DNA of 64,000 nucleotides from Martelella sp. AD-3 (lineage in GTDB: Bacteria; Pseudomonadota; Alphaproteobacteria; Rhizobiales; Rhizobiaceae): the NCBI RefSeq assembly GCF_001578105.1, contig NZ_CP014275.1, forward strand, positions 3,786,501 through 3,850,500, given 5' to 3'. Position numbers and translations under genes: made by a program. Positions 42,559 through 52,234 of the stretch are shown here, in pieces. The notes beneath the pieces are model-generated. The model saw nothing but the letters and a program-made list of their open reading frames with translations. It did not search any database and was not told the origin of the DNA. Within the stretch, counting starts at the first letter, position 1, and every line of letters starts with the position of its first letter.

Positions 42559-43857
42559 TCAATACCGGTTGGCAATCGGCAGTTCCTCTGCCGGAAACAG
42601 CGAGATGACCTCGCACCCCTTGTCGGTGACGACGACCTCCTCCTCGATGCGGGCAGCGGAAAAGCCATCGGCGGCAGGGCAATAGGTTTCCAGCGCGAAC
42701 ACCATGCCGGTCTGGATTTCCATCGGATTATCGAGCGACACCGCTCGCGAGATGATCGGGCGTTCGTGCAGCGCAAGACCAAGGCCGTGGCCGAACTGCA
42801 GACCGAAGGCGGAGAGTTCGTCCGGAAAACCGAATTCCTCCGCCTTCGGCCATGCCTTGGCCACGACATCGGTGGTCACGCCCGGCTTGATCAGCGCGAT
42901 CGAGGCATCGATCCATTCGCGCGCCTTCACATAGGCGTCGACCTGGGCGGGCGTCGAGCGGCCGATATTGAAGGTGCGGTAGTAGCAGGTGCGATAACCC
43001 TGATAGCTCTGCAGGATATCGAAGAAGGCCTGGTCGCCGGGCCGGAAAAGCCTGTCGGTGAAATTGTGCGGATGAGGATTGCAGCGCTCGCCGGAAATGG
43101 CGTTGATCGCCTCGACATCGTCGGAACCCATTTCATAGAGCATCTTGTTGGACAGAGCGACGATCTCGTTCTCGCGCACGCCCGGTTTCAGCTCCTCGTA
43201 AATCATGTGGTAGACGCCATCGACCATGCTGGCGGCCTGCGTCAGAAGCTGGATCTCGTCCCAGTTCTTGATCTCGCGAGCCGAAAGCATGATCTGCTGG
43301 CCGTCGACGACATTGATGCCAGCCGCCTTCAGCGCCTCGAACATGGCGGTTTCGGCATAATCGACGCCAACCGGCATATCGGCCATGCCGGCATCGCGGA
43401 TGAGACCTGCAATCTCCTCGGCATATTTTTTCATCAGCCCGAAAGAGGGCGGAATGGTGCCGCGCATGCCGACGACGCCGGCCCGGCAATGATCGGGGAT
43501 CAGCCAGTCGGAGAATTTGCGGTGGTGCACGGCAGCCGAACCGAAATCCCAGACGTAAGGCGCGTCATCACCCGTCAGCAGGCAGAAACGGCACATCTTG
43601 TCGCGTTCCCACTCGCCGATCTTGGTGGCGGAGACATAGCGGATATTGTTGACGTCGAAGAGCAGCAGCGAGCCTGCATCGCTGTTCTTCAGAGCCTGTC
43701 GGGTGCGTGACAGGCGGTAGCGGCGCAACCGGTCGTGATCGACGCGCCGTTCGAAGTCGACGGACGTATGGCCCCAGGCCGGCAGCCGTCCTTCCCAGTT
43801 CCACTGGGGCAATAGATCCTGCGGGGTGAGCACGTTGGGTGTCAGTGCGCGGTTCAT
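42559..43857 (-). CDS. M24 (pita-bread) family protein, creatinase- or DddP-like
   Basis: This is a 432-residue protein with an N-terminal creatinase-like domain (LLLFDVNNIRYVSATKIG) and a C-terminal pita-bread fold. The C-terminal ligands are present: His in FGHGLGLALHERP, Glu in FALETYC, Glu in RIEEEVVVT. But the aspartate pair of metal-dependent M24 peptidases is incomplete: where D...(10)...D is expected the sequence is FFDILQSYQGYRTCYYRTF, so the second Asp is lost. Non-metal creatinases show similar losses, and the N-terminal wording resembles DddP-type DMSP lyases. A C-N or C-S bond hydrolase is likely; peptidase activity is doubtful. It lies 13 bp before the E1 alpha gene. Confidence 0.85.
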   Translation of the reverse strand: MNRALTPNVLTPQDLLPQWNWEGRLPAWGHTSVDFERRVDHDRLRRYRLSRTRQALKNSDAGSLLLFDVNNIRYVSATKIGEWERDKMCRFCLLTGDDAPYVWDFGSAAVHHRKFSDWLIPDHCRAGVVGMRGTIPPSFGLMKKYAEEIAGLIRDAGMADMPVGVDYAETAMFEALKAAGINVVDGQQIMLSAREIKNWDEIQLLTQAASMVDGVYHMIYEELKPGVRENEIVALSNKMLYEMGSDDVEAINAISGERCNPHPHNFTDRLFRPGDQAFFDILQSYQGYRTCYYRTFNIGRSTPAQVDAYVKAREWIDASIALIKPGVTTDVVAKAWPKAEEFGFPDELSAFGLQFGHGLGLALHERPIISRAVSLDNPMEIQTGMVFALETYCPAADGFSAARIEEEVVVTDKGCEVISLFPAEELPIANRY

Positions 43858-43933
43858 GAAATCCTCCCTCGGGCAGCGCGATCGCCTGCCTGCTCGGTTG
43901 AAATTGTCGTCTGCAAATCGAAGCGTCGCGGCG

Positions 43934-44740
43934 CTACTGGATCACCCAGCCGCCATCGATATGGATCATCTGGCCGGTCATGTAGTCGCTGTCGTGACTG
44001 GCGAGGAATGCCGCCGTGCCCTTCACGTCGTCGGGATAGGACACTTTCTTCAGCGCCAGATCGTTCTCAGCCAGGTCCTCGAACGCCTGTCCTTCCTTCT
44101 GCTTGAAGCCCATCTCGACCAGATCCTTGTCGAGCTGCGCCCAAAGCGGCGTCTTGACCACGCCCGGTGCATAGCCGTTGACGGTGATGTTGTGCTCGGC
44201 AAGCGTGACCGCGCCGCAATGGGTAAGCGCCAGGCAGCCATATTTCGAGGTGCAGTAGACCGTCACATCGTAAAGCGGTTTGCGCGATGCGACCGAGCCG
44301 ACATTGATCAGCTTGTAGACATGCTCCTGCTTGCCCTGCTTGATCATCTGCCGGGCAACGGCCTGCATGCCGAGCCACATGCCCTTGGTGTTCACATTCA
44401 TGATGAAGTCCCAATTGTCCTCATCGATGTCCATGAAGAATTTCGGCTTGTTGACCCCGGCATTGAACAGGCCGACATTGATCATGCCGAACGCCTCGAC
44501 GGTGGCTTGAACCGCGGCATCATTGTCATCGCGGCTCGTCACATCCATCTTCACCGCGATCGCCCGGCCGTTGCCGGCGGCGTTGATCTTGTCGGCCAGC
44601 GCCTTGCCCAGTTCCAGGTCAAGGTCGCCGATGCAGACATTGGCGCCCTGCTCGGCGAAATGCTCGGCATTGGTCGCGCCCATGCCCTGGGCGCCGCCGG
44701 TGATCAGGATGTTTTTGCCTTTGAGGCGGTTGGGGTCCAT
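43934..44740 (-). CDS. SDR-family oxidoreductase, paralogue of 47873-48670
   Basis: This is a 268-residue short-chain dehydrogenase with ITGGAQGMG, FNAGVNKPKFF, the catalytic YCTSK Tyr/Lys, NGYAPGVVKTPLW, and the DSDYMTGQMIHIDGG end. It shares long stretches with the SDR of the divergent operon, for instance NAGVN.P..F.D, ..NW.FIM.VN and DSDYMTGQ. The type is close to sorbitol and butanediol dehydrogenases. It is the first enzyme gene after the HTH-SBP regulator and probably oxidises a polyol or hydroxy acid. Confidence 0.88.
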   Translation of the reverse strand: MDPNRLKGKNILITGGAQGMGATNAEHFAEQGANVCIGDLDLELGKALADKINAAGNGRAIAVKMDVTSRDDNDAAVQATVEAFGMINVGLFNAGVNKPKFFMDIDEDNWDFIMNVNTKGMWLGMQAVARQMIKQGKQEHVYKLINVGSVASRKPLYDVTVYCTSKYGCLALTHCGAVTLAEHNITVNGYAPGVVKTPLWAQLDKDLVEMGFKQKEGQAFEDLAENDLALKKVSYPDDVKGTAAFLASHDSDYMTGQMIHIDGGWVIQ

Positions 44741-44785
44741 GGTCTCTCCTCCCGTGTTGACCGGCCCTTTGACTTTGCAAAGAGC

Positions 44786-46612
44786 CTATGTGACGCGTTT
44801 TCGCATGGCCTCGTCCGCGCGCGCCTGAGCGCGCGAGAGGGCCTGTTTCGGACTGACGATGCCGCGCAGCATGTCGTGCAGCTCATGACCGCAGATCTGG
44901 ATGATGTCGGAAATTTCCGGGATCGGCGGGCGCGGCCAGAACTGCAGCTCGTCGCGCCAGGACATCTGGTCGACGCTCTCGAAGATCGGCGACAGGCGGC
45001 GCACTTCCGGATCGGAACCGACGGAATAGCGCGGCGCGGTGCGGCTGCCATTCTGGATGAAAAGCTTTTGTGCTTCCGGCGAGGTGAAGGCGACGAGCGC
45101 CTCGACCGCTTCGTCCACCCGCTCCTGCGGCAGGTTGGCGGGAACGCCGAAGACATAACCGCCGACCGGCGCGATCGGCGTGCCGCCCGGCCCGTGCGGA
45201 TGCGGCAGATAGCCGGTATTGCCGAAGGCGGGCGATTGCGGATCGAGCTCGAAATAGGGTGCCAGAAGCGTGTAGCCGTAGGCCATTGCGACCTTGCCTT
45301 CGGCGTAAGGCCGGACGCGCTCATACCAGGACATGGACAGGATATCGGGTGGCGAGAATTCCATCAGCGCCAGCAGATATTCCGCCGCTTCGAGCGCCTT
45401 CGGCGTGTCGATGGTCGGGTGAAGATCGTCGCGCTCCAGATGATCGGCATCGAAACCACCGGCGATCTCTTTCAGGTTGATGATCGGCTGGCCGAAATCG
45501 GCGCAGGCCATCATGAATGTGTGGCCGAGCGCCGTGCCGCGCGCCGCGTTCCAGGCAATGCCGTAGACGCCCATGCGCGGGTCATGCAGGCGGGCCGCGG
45601 CCTCCAGCACAGCCTCCGTCGTTTCCGGCGGCTCAAGGGCGGCTTCCGCGAACAGGTCGCGGCGATAGAAGAACAGTTCCGGCGTTGTCTGGCTCGGCAC
45701 GCCATAGGCCACGCCGTCCCAGTGGGCGGCCCGCCACCCGGCGGTGTGAAAATCACCGGGGTCGAGCCTGTCGAGATCCATGATGGAGGACAGCGGGCGC
45801 AGGACGCCTTTCTTCACGAACTCCCCAAGCCAGGGCAGGTCGACGGCGATCAGATCGTAGCGGCTGACGGCGCGTTCGGCATTGCGCAGCGCCTCGCCGC
45901 GCAGGCGGTCGATCGAGAAGGCGCGTTGGTGAATGTTGCAGCCGACCAGATGCTCGAACTGACGCTTCAGATTGCTCATCACCATGAAGGTCGGGTCGCC
46001 ATGGACGAGGATGCGCAGGCCGCCCGAGAGCTTCATCGGCGTCGGCAGCGCCTGCGGCGGACCGATCAGCATCTTGCCCGGCTGGTAGGAGCCGCCGAAA
46101 TAATAGTCCGAGTTTTCCTGGGTAAAGCCGTCGGCGCCGAAACGCACGGCCGCCAGACGGTGGATGCGGCGGGCCAGCTGGCACCAGTTGTCCAGCATCT
46201 CCGGGCTTGGATGCAGGGAAACGCTTTTACCGGTTTTGGAGCGGGGACGTTGCTCCACCGCGCCTGATTCCAGCAGTTCGGTCAGCTTGCGCGTCGCCGT
46301 CGCATAGGGCACTCCGGAGGCCGCGATGATCGATGACGGGATCACCATACGCCCTTCCAGGTGCCGGCGCAGAAGATGCAGGCTCATGTTGAGATAGGGG
46401 TTCGGCGCATTCGGCGTGGTGGCGTCATCGACCTCGACCAGCACATCTTCCATGAACCGCACGACGGCCTCCAGCTCGGCGGAAACGGAAGGTTTTGCCT
46501 CCGCCCCGCCGCCCATGGCAGCGCCATATCCATTTTGAATATTTTGTGCGATATCCTGATTCATCTGTCCCGGCAAACCGTGCTCCGGTCTGCGCCTCGT
46601 TGGCGATGCCAT
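44786..46612 (-). CDS. winged-helix regulator fused to a family-1 solute-binding-protein domain
   Basis: This 608-residue protein has no signal peptide and no TM helix, so it should be cytoplasmic. Residues about 74-135 form a winged HTH (MSLHLLRRHLEGRMVIPSS, helix 2 IIAASG, recognition helix PYATATRKLTELLESGAV, wing RSKTGKSVSLH). Residues about 197-605 are a family-1 extracellular solute-binding domain: LRILVHGDPTFMVM, YDLIAVDLPWLGEFVKKGVL, WDGVAYGVPSQTTPELFFYRRDLF, GKVAMAYGYTLLAPYF, PVGGYVFGVPANLP, AFTSPEAQKLFIQNG. I know SgrR as HTH plus a different (family-5) binding domain; this pairing is its family-1 analogue. A strong GGAGGAGAG precedes the ATG. It sits at a divergent promoter between two catabolic operons and probably senses their substrate. 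Confidence 0.85.
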   Translation of the reverse strand: MASPTRRRPEHGLPGQMNQDIAQNIQNGYGAAMGGGAEAKPSVSAELEAVVRFMEDVLVEVDDATTPNAPNPYLNMSLHLLRRHLEGRMVIPSSIIAASGVPYATATRKLTELLESGAVEQRPRSKTGKSVSLHPSPEMLDNWCQLARRIHRLAAVRFGADGFTQENSDYYFGGSYQPGKMLIGPPQALPTPMKLSGGLRILVHGDPTFMVMSNLKRQFEHLVGCNIHQRAFSIDRLRGEALRNAERAVSRYDLIAVDLPWLGEFVKKGVLRPLSSIMDLDRLDPGDFHTAGWRAAHWDGVAYGVPSQTTPELFFYRRDLFAEAALEPPETTEAVLEAAARLHDPRMGVYGIAWNAARGTALGHTFMMACADFGQPIINLKEIAGGFDADHLERDDLHPTIDTPKALEAAEYLLALMEFSPPDILSMSWYERVRPYAEGKVAMAYGYTLLAPYFELDPQSPAFGNTGYLPHPHGPGGTPIAPVGGYVFGVPANLPQERVDEAVEALVAFTSPEAQKLFIQNGSRTAPRYSVGSDPEVRRLSPIFESVDQMSWRDELQFWPRPPIPEISDIIQICGHELHDMLRGIVSPKQALSRAQARADEAMRKRVT

Positions 46613-46629
46613 TTTCTCTCCTCCCTATT

Positions 46630-46699
46630 TGTCCAAAACAGCGATCCCGAAATATCGCTTAAAAATCCAATACGGATAATTAAAAATTCATTTTGGACA
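46630..46699. promoter_or_regulatory. inverted pair of TGTCCAAAA sites in the divergent promoter
   Basis: TGTCCAAAA (46630-46638) and its reverse complement TTTTGGACA (46691-46699) lie 52 bp apart in the AT-rich gap between the HTH-SBP regulator gene and the ribose-type importer. Between them are ATCC-AATAC-GGAT (46665-46677) and several A/T runs. The pair is a candidate operator for the HTH-SBP protein, controlling both directions. The binding is inference. Confidence 0.45.
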
Positions 46700-46821
46700 T
46701 TTTAGGCAGGTCCATTGCAGCCGAATTAGTGGTGTATGAGAGCCATTGCCCGGGAGAGGCCCGACCGGTTGCCGGAGGGCTGAGGCAATACATCCAGTTT
46801 ATCGTTTGGGAGGAACGAACT

Positions 46822-47784
46822 ATGAGATTTTCAGCCAGGCTCACCTTGGCCGCCACGACCGCGATTGCAGGGCTCGCCCTTGCCGGCGCGGCATCCGCCG
46901 AGAGCTACAAGATCGGCATCACCCAGAACAATGTCGGCGTCGACAGCTATCAGACAACCTATGAGCAGGCCTTCATCAACGCAGCCGGCGCCAACCCCGA
47001 CGTCGAGACCGTCGTCCTCGACGCAGGCGGCGACGTCGCCCGCCAGATCGCCCAGGTGGAAGACCTGATCCAGCAGAAGGTCGACGCCATCATCATCTGG
47101 CCGACCAATGGCGAGGCCGTCATTCCGGCCGTGCGCAAGGCCCACAAGGCTGGTATTCCCGTGATCGTCACCAATTCCAACATCGCAGAGCCCGGCTTCG
47201 ATTTCGTCGCCTCCTTCTCCGGTCCGGACAATATCACGCAGGGCGCGCGCTCGGCCGAGATCATGTGCGACAAGTTCAAGGACATGGGCATCGCCGACGA
47301 GGCGAAGATCGTGCAGATCTCGGGACAACCGGGCTACACGACCGCGATCGAGCGTGCCAAGGGCTTTGAGGACCGCCTTCCGGAGGTCTGCCCGAATGTC
47401 GATCTGGTCGAGACCCAGCCGGGCGATTGGAACCGGGAAAAGTCGCAGAAGGTGATGGAAGCCTTCCTCGTAAAATATGACGATATCGACGGGGTTTACG
47501 CCGGCGACGACAATATGGGCGTCGGCGCGCTCAACGCCGCCAAGGCCGCCGGCCGCGACGGCATCATCTTCGTCGGCGCAACCAACTTCTCCGTCGGCTA
47601 CGAAGCCATGCAAAACGGCGATTACTGGGGCTCGATCTACCAGTCGCCGGTCGATGACGCCGAGGCCGCGCTTCAGACCGCAATCGACGTGCTCGACGGC
47701 AAGGACGTGCCGTTCCTCAACTATTTCGACACGCCGAAGATCACCCAGGACAATATGGACCAGTTCACCAAGCCGGTGTTTTGA
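46822..47784 (+). CDS. ribose-type ABC transporter substrate-binding protein
   Basis: This is a 320-residue periplasmic protein with a Sec signal (RLTLAATTAIAGLALAGAASA, written in two parts: 5-16 and 17-25). The mature part is a type-I sugar-binding fold: IGITQNNVGVDSYQTTYEQ, AQVEDLIQQKVDAIIIWPTNGEAV, AGIPVIVTNSNI, DGVYAGDDNMGVGAL. It is RbsB-like in size. The start is at 46822 after GGGAGGAACG; an in-frame extension from 46693 covers the operator region. It is first in the importer operon 46822-53807. The ligand is probably a monosaccharide or polyol. Confidence 0.9.
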   Translation: MRFSARLTLAATTAIAGLALAGAASAESYKIGITQNNVGVDSYQTTYEQAFINAAGANPDVETVVLDAGGDVARQIAQVEDLIQQKVDAIIIWPTNGEAVIPAVRKAHKAGIPVIVTNSNIAEPGFDFVASFSGPDNITQGARSAEIMCDKFKDMGIADEAKIVQISGQPGYTTAIERAKGFEDRLPEVCPNVDLVETQPGDWNREKSQKVMEAFLVKYDDIDGVYAGDDNMGVGALNAAKAAGRDGIIFVGATNFSVGYEAMQNGDYWGSIYQSPVDDAEAALQTAIDVLDGKDVPFLNYFDTPKITQDNMDQFTKPVF

Positions 47785-47802
47785 TCTCCTTCGTCTTGCG
47801 GA

Positions 47803-47831
47803 GCGGGGCCAGGCGCAAGCCTGCGCCCCGC
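47803..47831 (+). other. intercistronic hairpin after the binding-protein gene
   Basis: GCGGGGC plus CAGGC pair with GCCTG and GCCCCGC with one bulged base, closed by the GNRA loop GCAA. It starts 19 bp after the binding-protein stop and lies before the SDR gene. There is no T-run, so mRNA protection or partial attenuation is likely. Confidence 0.6.
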
Positions 47832-47872
47832 CCTATTCCTGAAATCACAATTTAAATGACGGGAGAGGCTCA

Positions 47873-48670
47873 GTGGGTCGTGTCTCTGGACGTTCCTGCA
47901 TCGTGACGGGAGCGGCGCGCGGTATCGGCCGCGCGATCGGCGAAGCGCTTTTGGACGAAGGCGCCGATGTCTGTTTTGCCGACATCAACGCCGAGAAGAT
48001 CGCCGCGGTGGCAGAAGACAATCGCGAGCGGGCGCAGCGAAACGGCGGGCGGGTCACCCATGCCGTGGTCGACGTGACGAAACGCGACCAGGTGCGCGCC
48101 ATGATCGCCCACGCGGTCTCGGTCTTCGGCAAGCTCGACGTCAAGTTCAACAATGCCGGCGTCAACCGGCCGATGAATTTTCTCGACGTGACCGAGGAGA
48201 ACTGGAACTTCATCATGTCCGTCAACGGTCTCGGCTGCCTGATCGGCATGCAGGAGGCGGCACGGCAGATGATCAGCCAGAAGACCGGCGGCAAGATCAT
48301 CAACACGACCTCGATCGCCGGCAGGCAGGGCTTCGACAATGTCGCGCCCTACTGCGCCTCGAAGGCGGGCGTGATATCGCTGATCCAGTCCGGCGCGCGC
48401 GATCTCGCCAAACACAACATCACCGTGACCGGCTTTGCGCCCGGCGTGGTGGCGACGGAAATGTGGGAACAGGTCGACCGCGACCTGATGGAGATCGGCG
48501 CGGCGGAGAAGCCCGGCCAGGCCATGGCCGCGTTCTCGGCCGACATTCTGCGCGGCAAGGTGGCCCGGCCGGACGACATTACCGGCACGACCACCTTCCT
48601 CGCCTCGCCCGACAGCGATTACATGACCGGGCAAGTGGTGATGATCGACGGCGGCATGACGCTCGTTTGA
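47873..48670 (+). CDS. SDR-family oxidoreductase, paralogue of 43934-44740
   Basis: This is a 265-residue short-chain dehydrogenase with VTGAARGIG, FNNAGVNRPMNFLDV, the YCASK catalytic pair, TGFAPGVVATEMW, and DSDYMTGQVVMIDGGMTLV at the end. It starts with GTG after GGGAGAGG. It is inserted between the binding-protein and permease genes of a ribose-type importer, so it should act on the imported compound, probably oxidising a polyol to a ketose. The SDR across the divergent promoter is a close relative. Confidence 0.88.
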   Translation: MGRVSGRSCIVTGAARGIGRAIGEALLDEGADVCFADINAEKIAAVAEDNRERAQRNGGRVTHAVVDVTKRDQVRAMIAHAVSVFGKLDVKFNNAGVNRPMNFLDVTEENWNFIMSVNGLGCLIGMQEAARQMISQKTGGKIINTTSIAGRQGFDNVAPYCASKAGVISLIQSGARDLAKHNITVTGFAPGVVATEMWEQVDRDLMEIGAAEKPGQAMAAFSADILRGKVARPDDITGTTTFLASPDSDYMTGQVVMIDGGMTLV

Positions 48671-48739
48671 AGCGCGCATGCGAAGACAAGGGCGGATAGC
48701 GCCCGCAATGGCCTGAAACCGGAGCTTTGGGAGGAGCTT

Positions 48740-49714
48740 GTGGCGAATTTTACCCGAAAAGATGTGGGCGCTTTGCTGGCCCGTCAGGGAATCCTGATCG
48801 CCTTCGTGGTGTTCATGATCGGCTTTGCTCTGATCAACCAGCGCTTTGTCGCGCCGGACAATATTCTGGGCGTGATCCGCTCCTCGGCCATTCTGGGCGT
48901 CATCGCGCTCGGCGTCACCTTCGTCGTCATCGGCGGCAATCTCGACTTGTCCGTCGGCTCGATGATGTCCTTTTCCACCATCGTCGTCCTCGACCTTCAT
49001 GACAGGCTTGGCCCGGTGCTGGGCATTCCGGCCATGTATGCGATGACGCTGGCGCTCGGCGCCTTCAACGGCTTCCTGATCGGTTACCTCCGGCTCAACT
49101 CGCTGATCGTCACGCTCGGCATGCTGTCGGCAATCTACGGCCTGACGCTGACCTATTCCGGCGGCAAGAACATGGACATCGCCGACAAGGAAGGCACCTG
49201 GTTCTCCGTGTTCGGCCAGGGCGACATCCTTGGCATCCCCTCCCCGATCGTCATTTTCGCGGGTCTGGCCATCGTGCTTGCCCTGCTGCTTGCCAAGACG
49301 CCGTTTGGCCGCAAGGTCTATGCCGTCGGCGGCAATGGTGTCGCGGCAACCTTTTCCGGCATTCCGCGCGCCCGCATCGTGTTCTTCACCTACCTGATCT
49401 CCTCCTTCTGCGTGGCGACCGCCGGCCTTATCCAGGCCAGTCGCTCGCTCGGCAGCCAGAACACGGTCGGCCAGGGCATGGAGCTCGAGGTTCTGGCCGC
49501 CGTCATCCTCGGCGGCGCGTCGCTACTCGGCGGGTCCGGCACCGTGTTCAAGACCGTCATCGGCGTGCTGATCCTCGGCTTTATCCAGAACGGACTTCTG
49601 CTCGCCGGCCTCCAGTTCTACGTCCAGTATGTCGTCACCTGGGTGATCATCATTCTTGCGGTCTGGCTCGACATTGCCGCCAAGCGCGGCCGTCTCTGGT
49701 CGCCGATCGCGTGA
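48740..49714 (+). CDS. ribose-type ABC transporter permease
   Basis: This is a 324-residue RbsC-type inner-membrane permease with about eight to ten TM helices. The conserved segments are VTFVVIGGNLDLSVGSMMSF (about residues 58-77), VTLGMLSAIYGLTLTYSGG, AVGGNGVAATFSGIPRARI, and EVLAAVILGGASLLGGSGTV. It starts with GTG after GGGAGGAGC. It pairs with the permease 10 bp downstream; having two different permeases in one importer is common in this family. Confidence 0.92.
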   Translation: MANFTRKDVGALLARQGILIAFVVFMIGFALINQRFVAPDNILGVIRSSAILGVIALGVTFVVIGGNLDLSVGSMMSFSTIVVLDLHDRLGPVLGIPAMYAMTLALGAFNGFLIGYLRLNSLIVTLGMLSAIYGLTLTYSGGKNMDIADKEGTWFSVFGQGDILGIPSPIVIFAGLAIVLALLLAKTPFGRKVYAVGGNGVAATFSGIPRARIVFFTYLISSFCVATAGLIQASRSLGSQNTVGQGMELEVLAAVILGGASLLGGSGTVFKTVIGVLILGFIQNGLLLAGLQFYVQYVVTWVIIILAVWLDIAAKRGRLWSPIA

Positions 49715-49724
49715 GGAGATGACC

Positions 49725-50722
49725 ATGACCAGACAGAATTACACGAAATACGTCAAGCAGGGCGCGATCTGGGGCTTCATCCTCGTCGAGCTGATCTTCT
49801 TCTCCGTTGCCGGCCATTTCCTGTCGCTGTCGGACACCGCCTTCATGGGCTTCGACAACATGCTGCTGCTTTTGAAGCAGTCGGTCCCGATCGGCATCAT
49901 CGCGATCGGCATGACGGTGATCATGATCAACGGCAATATCGACCTTTCCGTCGGCGCGACCTTCGCGCTGGCCGGGATCGTGATGCTGGATTCCATGACA
50001 TGGCCAATCTTTGCCGGGCTCGGCGACTGGGTGATCCCGGTCTCCTGGGCGCTGGCGCTTCTGACCGGCGCAATCCTCGGCGGGCTCAACGGCCTCATCG
50101 TGTGGAAAACCGGCGTCGACGCCTTCATCGTCACGCTCGGCGCCATGCTCGGCTATCGCGGCCTCGTGTTCATGTATAACGGCGAGAACCCGACCTCGCA
50201 TCTGAACTGGACACTGGTTGATTTCGCAGAAGCGCAGTTCCTCGGCATCCATACGGCAAGCTGGTTCTTCCTCGCCGTCACCGCCATCATCTGGCTGGTG
50301 ATGACGAAAACCGTGCATGGCCGCAATGCCTATGCGATCGGCGACAATCGCGAGGCGGCGATCAATGCCGGCATTCGCGTCGGTCCGCATTTCCTGCGCA
50401 ACTTCATCCTGATCGGCTTTCTCGCGGCCCTCAGCGCCGTGGTGTTTTACTCAGAAAGCGGGTCGGTCAACCCCAATGACGGCGAGCTTTATGAATTGTG
50501 GGCGATCACGGCTGTGGTTCTCGGCGGCACAAAGCTTGCCGGCGGTTCGGGTTCGATCCTCTCCACCTTCGGCGGCGTCATCGCCATCCAGCTTCTGCGC
50601 AAGGGCCTCGGCTATATCGGCGCGGATACCGAAACCGTCAATCTCGTGATCGGCCTCATTCTCATCGCCGTCCTGTTTCTGGACCGTCAGTTGAACCGCA
50701 AAGGCAGAGGGGAGCTCAGGAT

Positions 50723-50726
<4 letters not shown>
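49725..50726 (+). CDS. second ribose-type ABC transporter permease
   Basis: This is a 333-residue RbsC-type permease with MTVIMINGNIDLSVGATFALAG, IVTLGAMLGYRGLVFMYNG, AIGDNREAAINAGIRV, AVVLGGTKLAGGSGS. The N-terminal cytoplasmic stretch is followed by TM1 (GFILVELIFFSVAGHFL). The start is at 49725 (GAGGAGATGACC before it); the in-frame extension from 49656 lies in the previous gene. It overlaps the ATPase start by ATGA. Confidence 0.92.

Positions 50727-52233
<1,507 letters not shown>

Positions 52234-52234
<1 letters not shown>

Noticed and set aside
43826..46267. 813-codon open frame on the + strand opposite the HTH-SBP regulator, SDR and M24 genes
   Set aside because: It is antisense to three well-supported genes, has no domain that I recognise, and its composition (many Arg/His/Asp/Gly) is the usual shadow of GC-rich coding DNA.
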